Of a DNA stretch of 64,000 nucleotides, positions 47,312 to 56,193 are shown in pieces (the stretch's first letter is position 1; each line of letters starts with the position of its first letter). Position numbers and translations under genes: made by a program. A model generated the notes under the pieces. The model had not been told where the DNA came from, ran no database searches, and saw only the letters and a list, made by a program, of their open reading frames with translations. The DNA is from Gari tellinella (taxonomy: Eukaryota; Mollusca; Bivalvia; Cardiida; Psammobiidae): contig OV277861.1 in assembly GCA_922989275.2 (NCBI GenBank), positions 21,048,479-21,112,478 on the forward strand. Reading direction: 5' to 3'.

Positions 47312-48509
47312 TTATTACCTGACTCTCTATTTAAGCCTGGCTGAATGAATGGCTATATCTAGATCTATGTAGATATACAAGATTTGAACAACACGTATTT
47401 AGATTCTAGAGATGATCTTTTATTTATGCTTTTCGGTGGATTACCACGAAATAACAGTTGATTATCACTTGGTAATCCACTGCAGTGGATTATAACCAAT
47501 CGCTTTTATTATGAATTTTCCCCGTAGGGCTCCCCAAGAATTGTAGTCAATCGTGTCTTATCGTTAAATTCCGGCAGTCCGATTTGTCGCGAACTACTCA
47601 CCGGAAGAGCACGAATCCAAACTCGGGAGCAACGAAGTAATTCGGATGACGTCAAATCAATAGATAAGTGACGTCATCGTACGGGAAACTGTTTCGAAAA
47701 TGTGTTCGATATAAAGTTGGGGCTCAACACGGGGTAAATCATTTACTTTCGCTTTCTCAATTGTCGAACAATTTCGTTTAAAAAGTGGCTTAAAAGCGTA
47801 AATAAATAGAATAATTGTATTTTTTCAGTATAAGATCGAATTTAATCCATTTCGTGAACATCAGACTGTTATATTTTCACTCGTGGCTTCGCCACTCGTG
47901 AAAATATAACGTCTGATGTTCACTCAATGGATTAAATTTCTATCTTATACTGAAAAAAACGAGTATCCTCTATATATTTAATCTTAATTAATTTCAATAC
48001 AACTGAATGTGAACATGACTGTTTTGTAAAAATGATGTCTACTATATTCATTTTTTCAATTACGATTGAAATTATTATTGTTTCTCATTGACTGAAATTG
48101 ATTGACACTTTGTCGAAATTACGTCATGTATGATACGACGTCATTTATTATTGTAACGTCATAATTTGTTTAAAAAAAGGAAGACGTTAGATCTGCAAGC
48201 CGATTATCGATTTTATTCGGAGTTACTCTTAATATTAGATCTAGAACTATATAGCAATTTAAGGGGATTATTTGGGAGAGAAAAAATGACCCGATCAACT
48301 CCGCAAAAGGCAAGATCCTAAAACAAAAATCTGTATCAAAAAGATGCCTTTTTTGGTCCCGCGATGCAGAAATTTTTGCGCACCATTTTCGCTCATGTAA
48401 CAGTGCCGTGTAACAGTCAACTGTTGCCCCCTGGCCTCAGTCTGGTTAATATATGCGGAAAACAGTCAAAATTGCTTAATATTCACTTAAATAGAGAGTC
48501 AGGTAATAA
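47312..48509. mobile_element. Region bounded by a perfect 24-bp inverted repeat
   Basis: 47312-47335 and 48486-48509 are exact reverse complements (TTATTACCTGACTC...). The 1.2 kb between has no ORF but includes the hairpin at 47820-47958. It could be a degenerate DNA element. The 112-aa frame starting at 48364 is not convincing. Confidence 0.45.
47820..47958. repeat. Long hairpin repeat (centre GTGGCTTCGCCAC)
   Basis: Arms of about 66 bp from TTTTTCAGTATAAGAT to its complement. A single arm of the same repeat is at 28196-28274. Confidence 0.85.
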
Positions 48510-48639
48510 CACCATCTATGAAAGTTGTGTTAGAGGTACGTATATTTTGGTGAATGCAAGGATTTGCAAATGTGGTTCTTCAAAAGACATAAAACCTCCC
48601 CAAACCAATAACAAACAGCTCAAATTACTCAATTCATTA

Positions 48640-48727
48640 AACCATTACCCGGTAATTACGCCTTTTTACGCCTTTAATTTAATACGTCACTGTAGAAATT
48701 AGTTGAAATTTATACAGTCATGAATAT
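48640..48727. mobile_element. Left part of a TTAA-type MITE hit by the LINE
   Basis: TTACGCCTTTTTACGCCTTT ... TATACAGTCATGAATAT matches 36239-36310. Its right half seems to lie beyond the LINE at about 63480-63560, so the LINE landed inside it. Confidence 0.55.
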
Positions 48728-48968
48728 CTATCAAAAGAATGGTTCCATATCATTGAACTTAAGGGTTATAGTAAGCCAATTCATTCATTTAGACGTTTCC
48801 ATCACAGGAGGGCTAAAAGGTATAGTGGTGGAATTATAGTATACATAAAAGACAATATACGAAAAGGGATAAAGCTGTGCAAGAATAATGTTGATTGTAT
48901 AGTTTGGTTAAAATTAGAAAGATCTTTTTTCAATTTACAGGAAGACTATTATCTAGCAGTGACTTATA
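48728..48968 (+). pseudogene. CR1/jockey-like LINE, endonuclease part left of the insertion
   Basis: An open frame of 80 codons starting LSKEWFHIIELKGY, then RRAKRYSGGIIVYIKDNI, CIVWLKLE and YYLAVTY, the first half of an AP-endonuclease (EEP) domain. It is 5' truncated (the ORF1 and start of ORF2 are absent). It is cut within a tyrosine-isoleucine step by the virus-like element and resumes in frame at 60126. Confidence 0.85.
48963..48968. other. 6-bp target site duplication, left (CTTATA)
   Basis: CTTATA directly before the left end of the virus-like element, repeated at 60121-60126 directly after its right end. Removing one copy plus the element restores the LINE frame. 6-bp duplications are the norm for Polinton/Maverick integrases. 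Confidence 0.93.
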
Positions 48969-50204
48969 AGTAGTATTCTATGTAGCTCGCAAAGCCTGAT
49001 ACATTTTTGTTAAAGATACATTTTTGTTAGAGATACATTTTTGTTAGAGATACATTTTTGTTAAAAGATACATTTTTGTTAAAAGATACATTTTTGTTAA
49101 AAGATACATTTCTGTTAAAAGATACATTTCTGTTAGAAGATACATTTCTGTTAAAAGATACATTTCTGTTAGAAGATACATTTCTGTTAAAAGATACATT
49201 TCTGTTAGAAGATATATTTCTGTTCGAAGATACATTTCTGTTAGAAGATACAAAATCGTGCGACGGACGTTACAGGTCATATCTCACCTTGGGGGCAGGT
49301 AGAAATACGCGGCTGGCTGACTGCGTGAAAAGATGACAGGTGACGAATTAACTTTTGTGTATCGCGCGCTTAACATATACCCGTCGCTAAATAGAGAGGT
49401 GGTGTAGGTAGAAGGAAGCGTGCAGCGGGTTAACGATTAAAAGGTGATAAAACAACAACAACAACAACCAAGAGGGGTCTGCATGTATTGTAGCTCGCTC
49501 GGTTTAACAATATTATATAGAGAGCTTGGATACCGGTGTGTGAAACGGAAGAGCGTATTATTTTTCTTTTATTCGGATGTGATTGTATATATAGTCAGTT
49601 TAACGCATGTACTATCATTGAGTACGATCTACAATTTCATCGCGCAGAACAATATATACACTTAAAAAAAGCAGGTTAGTGAATTAAATAATAATGTCTG
49701 TCTTAGAACATGTTCGGTTTAAAATGTATAAAAGACGCGCATATTAAAAAAATGTGTTTAAGATTGTTCAAATGTTTTCGTTGACGGAGAAAGCAAACGC
49801 CGAAACTTCGTCAGTTCAGCAAAAACGGCTCGGAAGACAGGTGCGACGTTACAGAGAACCAGTGTGGGCAGTTGTGTGCAAGAAAATCGTAAAGCGTGAA
49901 ACCATGCTAAAATTTTAACAGTAGCCCATTCGGTAACCGTATCGATGGCCTCCAAATGTAACACTTTAAACAAACAAAAAACCCGACCTGTTCGCATGAT
50001 ACCGTTGGCAGTCTACAGAAACGGCCATATAGGTAGTGTGCCTAGGCAAACGGGAATTCCAATATGACGTCCAAATGAGTTCACAAGCAATAAAATGTAT
50101 AAAAATAAGACGCGCATCTGAATACTTATAGTATATAAATAAAATTTATATCATGTTTTGATTTAAACCTAGCTATTCGAGGGCGCATAACAAACACGTA
50201 AACC
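48969..50204 (+). repeat. Left terminal inverted repeat (~1236 bp)
   Basis: Matches the reverse complement of 58899-60120. The outer ~700 bp look nearly identical (a CAA-unit difference near 49455). The inner ~500 bp show several substitutions and indels of 5-25 bp (for example around 49715 and 49800). Small frames inside (near 49044-49336, 49444-49665, 49758-49997) are mirrored in the right repeat and have no recognisable product. Confidence 0.93.
48999..49252 (+). repeat. Subterminal 17-18-bp minisatellite, left
   Basis: About fourteen copies of GATACATTTTTGTTAAAA / GATACATTTCTGTTAGAA start 30 bp inside the tip. A gradient from TTTTT to TTTCT variants runs inward, identical in the other end. 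It could hold integrase binding sites. Confidence 0.88.
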
Positions 50205-50752
50205 CGGTTGTTTGCATCGCTTAACGTTGGTGGAATCCGATAAGTATTTGAACACGATTTGAGAAAACGATCAATAACCAAAACAGTTAGTTGAAGCTAG
50301 TCATTTCCACCTTAAATGGGGGATATAAATAAGTTTGAAATATCCTCGTATTCACGACTCGAAAAATTAGCTTTGTTTAAATTTCTTAGTACATTTCACG
50401 GGCATGATGCATTTTGAGGGCAACTTCCGGAACTTTTCATGTAAGATATAATGTCACACGGCTGTCAAAACGAACGACTACAGGTTAACGAGTTTAACTG
50501 ACGCTAAAGTGAGCTATCTATGTTCCACGATTAGACCGACGCAACGACAATCGTAGCCTTTACATTTCACCGTTTAAAGGCACATAGATCGTTTCTGCAA
50601 CAAAGGTTAATGTTTTGTAAAAATTAATTAGCGCGCTATACCACGGTAATATCCAGTCCTCTGAACATAATTCGTGGTTTACAACCGAACTATTATCAGC
50701 GTATAACTCAAAGCAGACGTATCAAACTTATATAGTTGCTTACTACTTAAGA
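50205..50752 (+). promoter_or_regulatory. Non-coding leader of the element
   Basis: 548 bp between the left TIR and the first ORF, with no gene. A TATA-like TTATATAG at about 50728 lies 20-25 bp before the first ATG. As the genes are collinear, a main promoter is expected here or in the TIR (inference). Confidence 0.35.
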
Positions 50753-51028
50753 ATGACACAAGCTCACATGAATATTAGCGGGATGGTGTGTGATGACGCG
50801 TCTGAAGAAAATGTCTGTAACGGAGCTGTTAATAATAATAACAAACGCAAAATCAGTTTCAATTTTGACGGTACTCATCATCTATCTATTTTTCGAAATG
50901 AGGATGGAAAAGTTGTCATAAATATAAGAAAAGGAACTAGATCCGTCACTATTTCTAAAGATTTTCTATCGGAAATATGCCATTTGAAAGAAACACTGCT
51001 TGGATGTTGCAACTACATTGACTCGTGA
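50753..51028 (+). CDS. Small PC4/p15-like protein (91 aa), putative ssDNA-binding
   Basis: No signal peptide or TM segment. Residues 1-32 are an acidic/Asn-rich leader. From residue about 33 the pattern FNFDGTHHLSIFRNEDGKVV then INIRK, followed by VTISKDFLSEICHLKETL, has the layout of the PC4 (positive cofactor 4/p15) C-terminal domain: beta strand, G-K-x-x-I-x-I-R, then T/G-I-S-L-x-x-x-x-W-x-x-L helix. The helix lacks the usual tryptophan. PC4 folds bind single-stranded DNA as dimers. It is first in the gene row, 10 bp before the integrase gene. The call is by pattern only; an unrelated small regulator is possible. Confidence 0.5.
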   Translation: MTQAHMNISGMVCDDASEENVCNGAVNNNNKRKISFNFDGTHHLSIFRNEDGKVVINIRKGTRSVTISKDFLSEICHLKETLLGCCNYIDS

Positions 51029-51037
51029 AAAGTTATC

Positions 51038-52159
51038 ATGGACTATCGAGATTATTTGAAAAGCTTGTATTTCGACGTTAAAAGTCCAGCTTCATTTACG
51101 GCTCCAGAAAAACTGTATCAAATTGTTAAGAAAGAAGGACGATATAAAATATCTCGTAAAAAGATTACCCAGTGGTTACAAGAACAAGACGTATATACCC
51201 TTCACAGAAGTATAAAGAGAAAATTCACCAGGAGAAGATTCGTCACGTCAGGCGTTGATATACAGTGGGGTGTGGATTTAGCCAGCGTATCTAATACATC
51301 CAGCTACAATGCCGGCATTAATTATTTGCTAGTGGTTACAGATATTTTTTCGAAATATCTGTTTGTGGAGCCGTTGAAAACTAAGCGAGCTAAGGAAGTA
51401 GCAGATGCCTTCGAACGTATTTTACGCAAAGGACGGTGTCCTCAAATTGTACAAACAGACAAAGGCGTCGAATTTAAAAACAAAATTTTCAGAGAAGAAC
51501 TGCGAAAAAACGGGATCGCCTATTTCACATCTCAAAACGAAGATATAAAGGTTTCTCCCGTTGAAAGAATTATTCGTACTTTTCGAAACAAGATGCACAA
51601 AATGTTTCAGACCAACAGGAGCTACAAATATTTAGAACATTTGCAAGCGCTCGTGGATAGCTATAATTCTACACCGCACGGAAGTCTCCCGGGAAGCATG
51701 TCTCCAGAGGATGTTACGAAAGCAAACGAAGCGTTCGTTTGGGATTACATGTACAATAAAAGCACACCATCGTCTGTTGCCTCAAACAAACACAACGCCA
51801 GTTTCAAATACAACTTAGGCGACTTCGTTAGGCTTGCATACCTGAAATATCCATTTTCCCGAGATTATCAAGCAAAATTTACTCCAGAGATATTCAAAAT
51901 AATTACACGTTCTGTAAAACAAGGCATTCATGTTTATAAAGTTTCCGATATGCTAAATGACGAGCTTTCTGGTACATTCTATCAAGAAGAATTACAACTA
52001 GTTCATAAAGACGAAAATGCTTTATGGATAATTGAAAAAATTATTCGAAGAAGGAAACGCAACGGCATTTATGAAGTTCTGGTAAAGTACGAGGGGTGGC
52101 CAAATAAATTCAACTCCTGGATAAGGAAGGACGGCATTGAAACTTTTAACGTTAAGTAA
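51038..52159 (+). CDS. Integrase with chromodomain (373 aa)
   Basis: A retroviral-type integrase that would insert the element DNA, giving the 6-bp duplication. An N-terminal basic helical region (residues about 20-70) is followed by the catalytic core: D80 in WGVDLA, D141 in QTDKGVEF and E176 in SPVERIIRTFRNKM, a D,D34E arrangement close to the usual D,D35E. The tail of the core has the motif HGSLPGSMSPEDV. An SH3-like part follows (YNLGDFVRLAY, about residue 264). It ends with a chromodomain (residues about 327-368, WIIEKIIRRRKRNGIYEVLV then YEGWPNKFNSW), which may steer target choice. A clean ATG sits 10 bp after the previous stop. The N-terminal HHCC zinc finger common in Polinton integrases is not seen. 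All catalytic residues are present. Confidence 0.92.
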   Translation: MDYRDYLKSLYFDVKSPASFTAPEKLYQIVKKEGRYKISRKKITQWLQEQDVYTLHRSIKRKFTRRRFVTSGVDIQWGVDLASVSNTSSYNAGINYLLVVTDIFSKYLFVEPLKTKRAKEVADAFERILRKGRCPQIVQTDKGVEFKNKIFREELRKNGIAYFTSQNEDIKVSPVERIIRTFRNKMHKMFQTNRSYKYLEHLQALVDSYNSTPHGSLPGSMSPEDVTKANEAFVWDYMYNKSTPSSVASNKHNASFKYNLGDFVRLAYLKYPFSRDYQAKFTPEIFKIITRSVKQGIHVYKVSDMLNDELSGTFYQEELQLVHKDENALWIIEKIIRRRKRNGIYEVLVKYEGWPNKFNSWIRKDGIETFNVK

Positions 52160-52161
52160 AA

Positions 52162-52581
52162 ATGTCTTATTATCTGGTAGTCCAAAGTGACAAGAATTTA
52201 GAATATTATCCGGACAATAAACCTTACAACTTTAGAACAAAGCTACAACAGAATGTCGAATTGAACGGCACCTGGAAAATCGCGCTTACGGAGATTTCGC
52301 TGCCAGATGATATAAAAATGGACGACGTACTGAATATATATTCAAGCATATGTGGTGAGAGTTTCATAAACGGAGTAAAAGCCCCGCTGTTAAGGAGGCT
52401 AACCAAGAGTAATACAGGAAATACTATCGTTTCGCCATTGTATTACGTTCCCGTGATAAAATCGGAACTCAGTGAACTCGATTTTGAATTAAAAGACCAA
52501 CACGGATCTGAAGCGCAACATTTGCGTCTACCGCTTACTCTTGTGTTACATCTAACATCATCACCGATCGATATTGTGTGA
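52162..52581 (+). CDS. Putative minor capsid (penton-like, single jelly-roll) protein (139 aa)
   Basis: It starts 2 bp after the integrase stop. N-terminal YYLVVQSDKNLEYYPDN and FRTKL....L.GTWKIALTEIS match a protein found beside F54H12.2-like capsid genes in invertebrate elements. An APLLRRL segment, YYVPV and a final LPLTLVLHL strand follow. Mostly beta strands, about 140 residues, no TM: consistent with a single jelly-roll. Polintons encode such a minor capsid protein that forms the virion vertices, next to the major capsid gene, as here. Function is inferred from neighbourhood and remembered similarity. Confidence 0.65.
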   Translation: MSYYLVVQSDKNLEYYPDNKPYNFRTKLQQNVELNGTWKIALTEISLPDDIKMDDVLNIYSSICGESFINGVKAPLLRRLTKSNTGNTIVSPLYYVPVIKSELSELDFELKDQHGSEAQHLRLPLTLVLHLTSSPIDIV

Positions 52582-52601
52582 AGTATTTAGCAAAGTTGAA
52601 A

Positions 52602-52982
52602 ATGAATCGAAATCACCTATACACTCCAAATCTCGAAAAATGGATCAGATATTACGACTCTATCGGGACACCAGAACATCCTTATTATTTTAACGGAGAT
52701 AAAAAATCGTACAGTAAAACTGCCGGTACACTCCAGAAAACTAGAGAAAATGGAATAGTTCCTATCGAAAACTCTTCTCATCATAAACCGAAGGATAAAA
52801 CGAGTGAATTGAAAGTTGAGCTTATCTCGCCAGCGCAGCAAGTTGTCGAACAAGCTGTCTCGGAACTTAAACGGGAAAAGGGTATAAAAAGACAACGCCG
52901 GACTTCTTCAAAACAGTCAAGCAAGCGCAGTCGACAGAAAAAGTCTATATTCAAAGAAAATGATGGCGGCCATCAATTCTGA
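52602..52982 (+). CDS. Small basic protein of the capsid module (126 aa)
   Basis: The frame opens at 52578 with GTG overlapping the previous stop, but the first ATG is 52602, chosen here. The N-terminal half has HLYTPNLEKWIRYYDSIG, an aromatic motif typical of small ORFs beside these capsid genes. The C-terminal third (about residues 88-120) is strongly Lys/Arg/Ser-rich (KRQRRTSSKQSSKRSRQKK). A DNA-packing core protein or a nuclear-targeted capsid cofactor is plausible; no enzyme motif is seen. The 3' end overlaps the capsid ORF by 23 bp if that starts at 52960. Confidence 0.6.
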   Translation: MNRNHLYTPNLEKWIRYYDSIGTPEHPYYFNGDKKSYSKTAGTLQKTRENGIVPIENSSHHKPKDKTSELKVELISPAQQVVEQAVSELKREKGIKRQRRTSSKQSSKRSRQKKSIFKENDGGHQF

Positions 52983-54288
52983 AAGCATGGATGAAGCTCA
53001 ACCGTCTGAATTAGATCTATTTTCTGTTGCTCCAACCCAAACTGCCGTCGAGAAAATATACTTTCAACAAATACTACCGATCGGACAAATTACAGATACA
53101 TCTCCGATTCAGTTTATAGTGAGCGGACAGAATGGGATGGAGTATATTGACACTTCACGAAGCTTCATGTCTATAAAAGCTCGGATAGTGCATCGGGATG
53201 GGAGCGCCCTCTCCGATGAAGAATATGTTGGACCCGTGAATCTTGTCGCTCACGCTTTGTTTGAACAAGTGGATGTTACGGTACAAGGAAAGTTTATCAC
53301 TTCTTCGACTGGAAACTATCCCTACAAAGCGTACTTACAAACTTTATTAGAGTATGGCCAGGACGCGAAATCTTCGCAGTTAACGTCGCAGTGTTACTAT
53401 AAAGACACACCCGGACATATAGACGATAACGATGGGAAAACTGGTGCTAACGATGGTTTTAAAACTCGCACATCATTGTTCGCTGAAAGCAAAAAGGTTC
53501 ATATGATCGCGCCTATAATGCATGATGCGTTTCAACTAGATCGATACCTAGTAAATCAGACGGCAATGAACATAAAATTCTACAGAGCTAAACCAGAGTT
53601 CTACCTTACGACGGACACATTGGTGGCAGACTACAAAATTGTGATTGACGAAATGGTTTTGAACATGTGTAAAATACTGGTGAATCCGGCAGTTGTGTTT
53701 TGTCATAGTCAGAAACTTGAAAAAACTAACGCCAAGTATCCGTACGTGAAAACGGAAGTTAGATTAGCCGCAATATCGCAGGGCCAAGTTAATTTCAACA
53801 TCGACAATGTTTGTCAAGGTATAAGACCTAACAAGATCGTTGTAGCATTCGCCAATAGTCAGTCCGTATCTGGTTCCTATCATACATCGCCGTGGAACTT
53901 TCAAGGGTTTGGACTAACAGAGTTAACGGTAGCCGTTGATAATATTCCCGTACAAGGCAACCCGCTGAGATTAAATTTCGATGCCAAAAACGGTACAGAC
54001 ACGGCAGAGGCGTTTCATTGGTTGTTTGAAACGAGTGGAAAATGGTTGAAAGATGAAGGCAATCAAATTACGCAGTCTGATATTGCTAATGGGTTCGCGG
54101 TGTACGCCTTTAACATCGAGCCTGTTTACCATGACAGAAAGTATTTGACTTTAGTAAAACAGGGAATAATCCGAGTAAGCGCTAATTTCTCCCGTCCGTT
54201 ACCGACACCAGTCACATGTATTATATATACAGAAGGAGTCGGTTATTTCGAAGTTAACCAAGCCAGAGAAGTGATTGTGTACCAGTAA
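52960..54288 (+). CDS. Major capsid protein, F54H12.2-like (442 aa)
   Basis: Strong resemblance to the family annotated in many invertebrate genomes as F54H12.2-like, identified as a double-jelly-roll major capsid protein of Polinton-like elements. The hallmark N-terminus SELDLFSVAPTQTAVEK is at residues about 16-32. Then come FIVSGQNGMEYIDTS, VGPVNLVAHALFEQVDVTV with a 'GKFITSS.NYPYKAYLQTLL' type region (about residues 84-130), and a mostly beta second half ending GYFEVNQAREVIV. Length matches the family (about 420-450). No internal stop. A second in-frame Met at 52987 would remove the overlap with the upstream gene and may be the real start. Copies of such proteins would assemble into the icosahedral shell. 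Confidence 0.85.
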   Translation: MMAAINSESMDEAQPSELDLFSVAPTQTAVEKIYFQQILPIGQITDTSPIQFIVSGQNGMEYIDTSRSFMSIKARIVHRDGSALSDEEYVGPVNLVAHALFEQVDVTVQGKFITSSTGNYPYKAYLQTLLEYGQDAKSSQLTSQCYYKDTPGHIDDNDGKTGANDGFKTRTSLFAESKKVHMIAPIMHDAFQLDRYLVNQTAMNIKFYRAKPEFYLTTDTLVADYKIVIDEMVLNMCKILVNPAVVFCHSQKLEKTNAKYPYVKTEVRLAAISQGQVNFNIDNVCQGIRPNKIVVAFANSQSVSGSYHTSPWNFQGFGLTELTVAVDNIPVQGNPLRLNFDAKNGTDTAEAFHWLFETSGKWLKDEGNQITQSDIANGFAVYAFNIEPVYHDRKYLTLVKQGIIRVSANFSRPLPTPVTCIIYTEGVGYFEVNQAREVIVYQ

Positions 54289-54627
54289 CCTACGTACGAA
54301 CGACATCTTTATGGCTATAACTACTATATATTTTCTGAAGATTGTTTCTTGTTAAACTGTATTTAACATTATGTATCTACTATTACATGCTTATATGGTT
54401 ATTATTGGTATTATTAGTGTTGTTGCTGTTAGTAGTAATAGTAGTACATGTAGTTGTATTCAAATAACATTTTCAAAAGATTTCAATTAAGTGTTGGGGT
54501 CCAGTACAACACTCATCCCGAAATATATATCGCACTAGGTTGCGGATTTTTTTCTCGTATAAATATCAGTTCCATTCTCGTAAACTCGCATTGTGCTTCA
54601 AGGGTGCGTTCGAAGACAGACATAAAT

Positions 54628-55137
54628 ATGAAACCAGTAAAGATTACTGCTCATGAGATCGAGGAAGATACGGATGGAAATACTGTAATTAACTCATTCG
54701 TCGAGGATAATAGGAGATTTGGGAAAACGCATGCTCTCAAGAAACATCAACAGCTCATTAAATGGATTGTCGCTATATTCTTGATTTTATGCGGTACATC
54801 TATTCCGGGAATAGTTATTATGAATCAGGAAAATGGTCAACAGACGGGTGTTGTAGATTACAAAGTTGAAGTAGATCAGAATGAGACTGCCTGTGTATTT
54901 ATTAAGCAATACGATATTTACCACAATACGTACGTTACTGTGTGTAATAGGTATGGCGTGGTAGTGTTGGATATAAGACGATTCTTGAACGATACCGCGT
55001 CTATAATAGGCATACAACTTAGCGAGAGACAGTGGAACAGATTGAAACAAGTCTGGCCTCTAATAGATAAAAGTATATTAGAAGCACGGACGTATTGGAG
55101 AGATTTGAAAGTGTTAAAATACAAAAACGAAAACTAA
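54628..55137 (+). CDS. Single-pass membrane protein with a PC4/p15-like domain (169 aa)
   Basis: The open frame begins at 54454, but the upstream part is unlike protein and the ATG at 54628 is preferred. A polar N-terminus (residues 1-42) is followed by a hydrophobic helix (about 44-65, LIKWIVAIFLILCGTSIPGI). The C-terminal domain (about 100-152) has TYVTVCNRYGVVVLDIRRFL, then IGIQLSERQWNRLKQVWPLID. This matches PC4 well: G-x-x-x-L-D-I-R, G-I-x-L-x-x-x-Q-W-x-x-L and a final acidic I-D. A membrane-tethered PC4-like fold is unusual. It lies between capsid and ATPase genes after a 340-bp gap, so a virion or packaging role is possible; this is inference. Confidence 0.6.
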   Translation: MKPVKITAHEIEEDTDGNTVINSFVEDNRRFGKTHALKKHQQLIKWIVAIFLILCGTSIPGIVIMNQENGQQTGVVDYKVEVDQNETACVFIKQYDIYHNTYVTVCNRYGVVVLDIRRFLNDTASIIGIQLSERQWNRLKQVWPLIDKSILEARTYWRDLKVLKYKNEN

Positions 55138-55183
55138 CGTTAATCAGACAGTTGTGGATAAGAAATATAACTTTTGGAGTGAG

Positions 55184-55855
55184 ATGGCGTGGTATGAATC
55201 ACAATCGTTACTACCATTTGAAAGCCCGTGTACAATTACGTTAGTTGCTTCTTCGAACGGAGGAAAGACTTCCTTTGTACAGAGACTTCTTACAAATTCT
55301 AAAGGAATGTTTACCGAAGACTTTTCGACTATTGTGTATTGTTACGGAAGTTCGTGGCAACCGATCTTTGATGAAATACTCAAAAGTAAGCCAGATATGA
55401 TATTCAAAGAAGGACTGCCGACAGAAAATGAACTTGTATTATTTTCTAAAGACCCAAAACACTCTTGTTTGATACTTGACGACTTAATGACTGAAATCAA
55501 TGGCGCTAATAAAACTATTGAAAAACTCTGGACCGTGCACTCGCACCATTTAAAAGTATCAATTATTTACCTAGCTCACAACATGTATCAAAAGTCACCA
55601 TCAGCTAGGACTATCAGTCTTAATACTCAATATTACGTTTTGTTCAAGAACCACAGAGATATTCAACAAATTCAGTATTTTGGCAGACAGATATATGGAA
55701 ATAAAAGTGGATATTTCAATAAAGCGTATCAGTTAGCGACGGCGCGTCTTTGGGGTTACCTCGTTGTAGACTTGAACAGTAAATCAGAGGATAAATACAG
55801 ACTTAGAACGAATATATTTCCGAATGAGGATACAGTTGTTTTCGCGCAAGAATAA
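55184..55855 (+). CDS. DNA-packaging ATPase, FtsK/HerA (A32-like) type (223 aa)
   Basis: Walker A is ASSNGGKTS (residues 22-30), and Walker B is CLILDD (95-100) with the acidic pair D99-D100. Downstream are a polar sensor-like VSIIYLAHNMYQKS and LNTQYYVLFKN, the usual strand order of A32-type packaging ATPases of Polintons and large DNA viruses. It would pump DNA into capsids. The frame is open from 55154 via GTG, but the first ATG is 55184 and puts Walker A at the usual distance from the start. Size fits the family (about 220-260 aa). Walker A lacks the usual first glycine (A in place of G), which is tolerated in this family. Confidence 0.85.
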   Translation: MAWYESQSLLPFESPCTITLVASSNGGKTSFVQRLLTNSKGMFTEDFSTIVYCYGSSWQPIFDEILKSKPDMIFKEGLPTENELVLFSKDPKHSCLILDDLMTEINGANKTIEKLWTVHSHHLKVSIIYLAHNMYQKSPSARTISLNTQYYVLFKNHRDIQQIQYFGRQIYGNKSGYFNKAYQLATARLWGYLVVDLNSKSEDKYRLRTNIFPNEDTVVFAQE

Positions 55856-55866
55856 AGCTACAGACG

Positions 55867-56181
55867 ATGACTGATCTGTTAAAAAAGGAGGCACAATTCC
55901 TAGGTTATTTGTTAAAACTTACTGATAGCGAGAAAAAGGCGATAGTGAAAAACCTAACAAAATCCCAAATTTTAGCTATCAGCCAGGTTACATTTAACGC
56001 TATAAAAGGCAGTTTTAAAATCGACAAATCTGATTTGCACGAACTTAAGCGACATCGCATTTCGCTATACGAAATTGCGGACAAGAAAACTTCATTACAA
56101 CAAAAGAGAACTTTAATTGCTAGAAGGATTCGTCAAGTCAACGTTATTCTGAAAGAAGGATTAAAGTGGATACCGAAATAA
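55867..56181 (+). CDS. Small basic helical protein of the capsid module (104 aa)
   Basis: Starts 11 bp after the ATPase stop. Predicted mostly helical, 20+ Lys/Arg, with ELKRHRISLYEIADKKTSLQ and QKRTLIARRI. This Lys/Arg-rich R-H/K-x-x-L-x-x-x-A-x-K-K-x-S-L motif recurs in small ORFs next to ATPase and capsid genes of invertebrate Polinton-like elements, function unknown to me. The longer relatives carry a hydrophobic tail after the motif; here it is absent and the protein ends EGLKWIPK. No adenain-like protease residues are seen. Confidence 0.55.
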   Translation: MTDLLKKEAQFLGYLLKLTDSEKKAIVKNLTKSQILAISQVTFNAIKGSFKIDKSDLHELKRHRISLYEIADKKTSLQQKRTLIARRIRQVNVILKEGLKWIPK

Positions 56182-56193
56182 CTGTTGTCGAAA

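Noticed and set aside
48364..48702. 112-codon frame
   Set aside because: Crosses the right 24-bp inverted repeat and a MITE fragment; no protein-like conservation.
49044..49997. Small frames in the left TIR (78, 92, 73 and 79 codons)
   Set aside because: Two are translations of the minisatellite, and all are mirrored by the right TIR; no domain, and the inner ones differ by frameshift or extension between the two ends.
51038..52159. Integrase as part of a Ty3/gypsy or retroviral element
   Set aside because: No RT, RNase H or LTRs nearby; capsid and A32-type ATPase neighbours, long TIRs and a 6-bp duplication point to a Polinton-like element.
54454..54627. Upstream extension of the TM/PC4-like protein to the first Met
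   Set aside because: The 58 extra residues lack conserved features and the 54628 ATG gives a sensible compact protein; an alternative start is not excluded.
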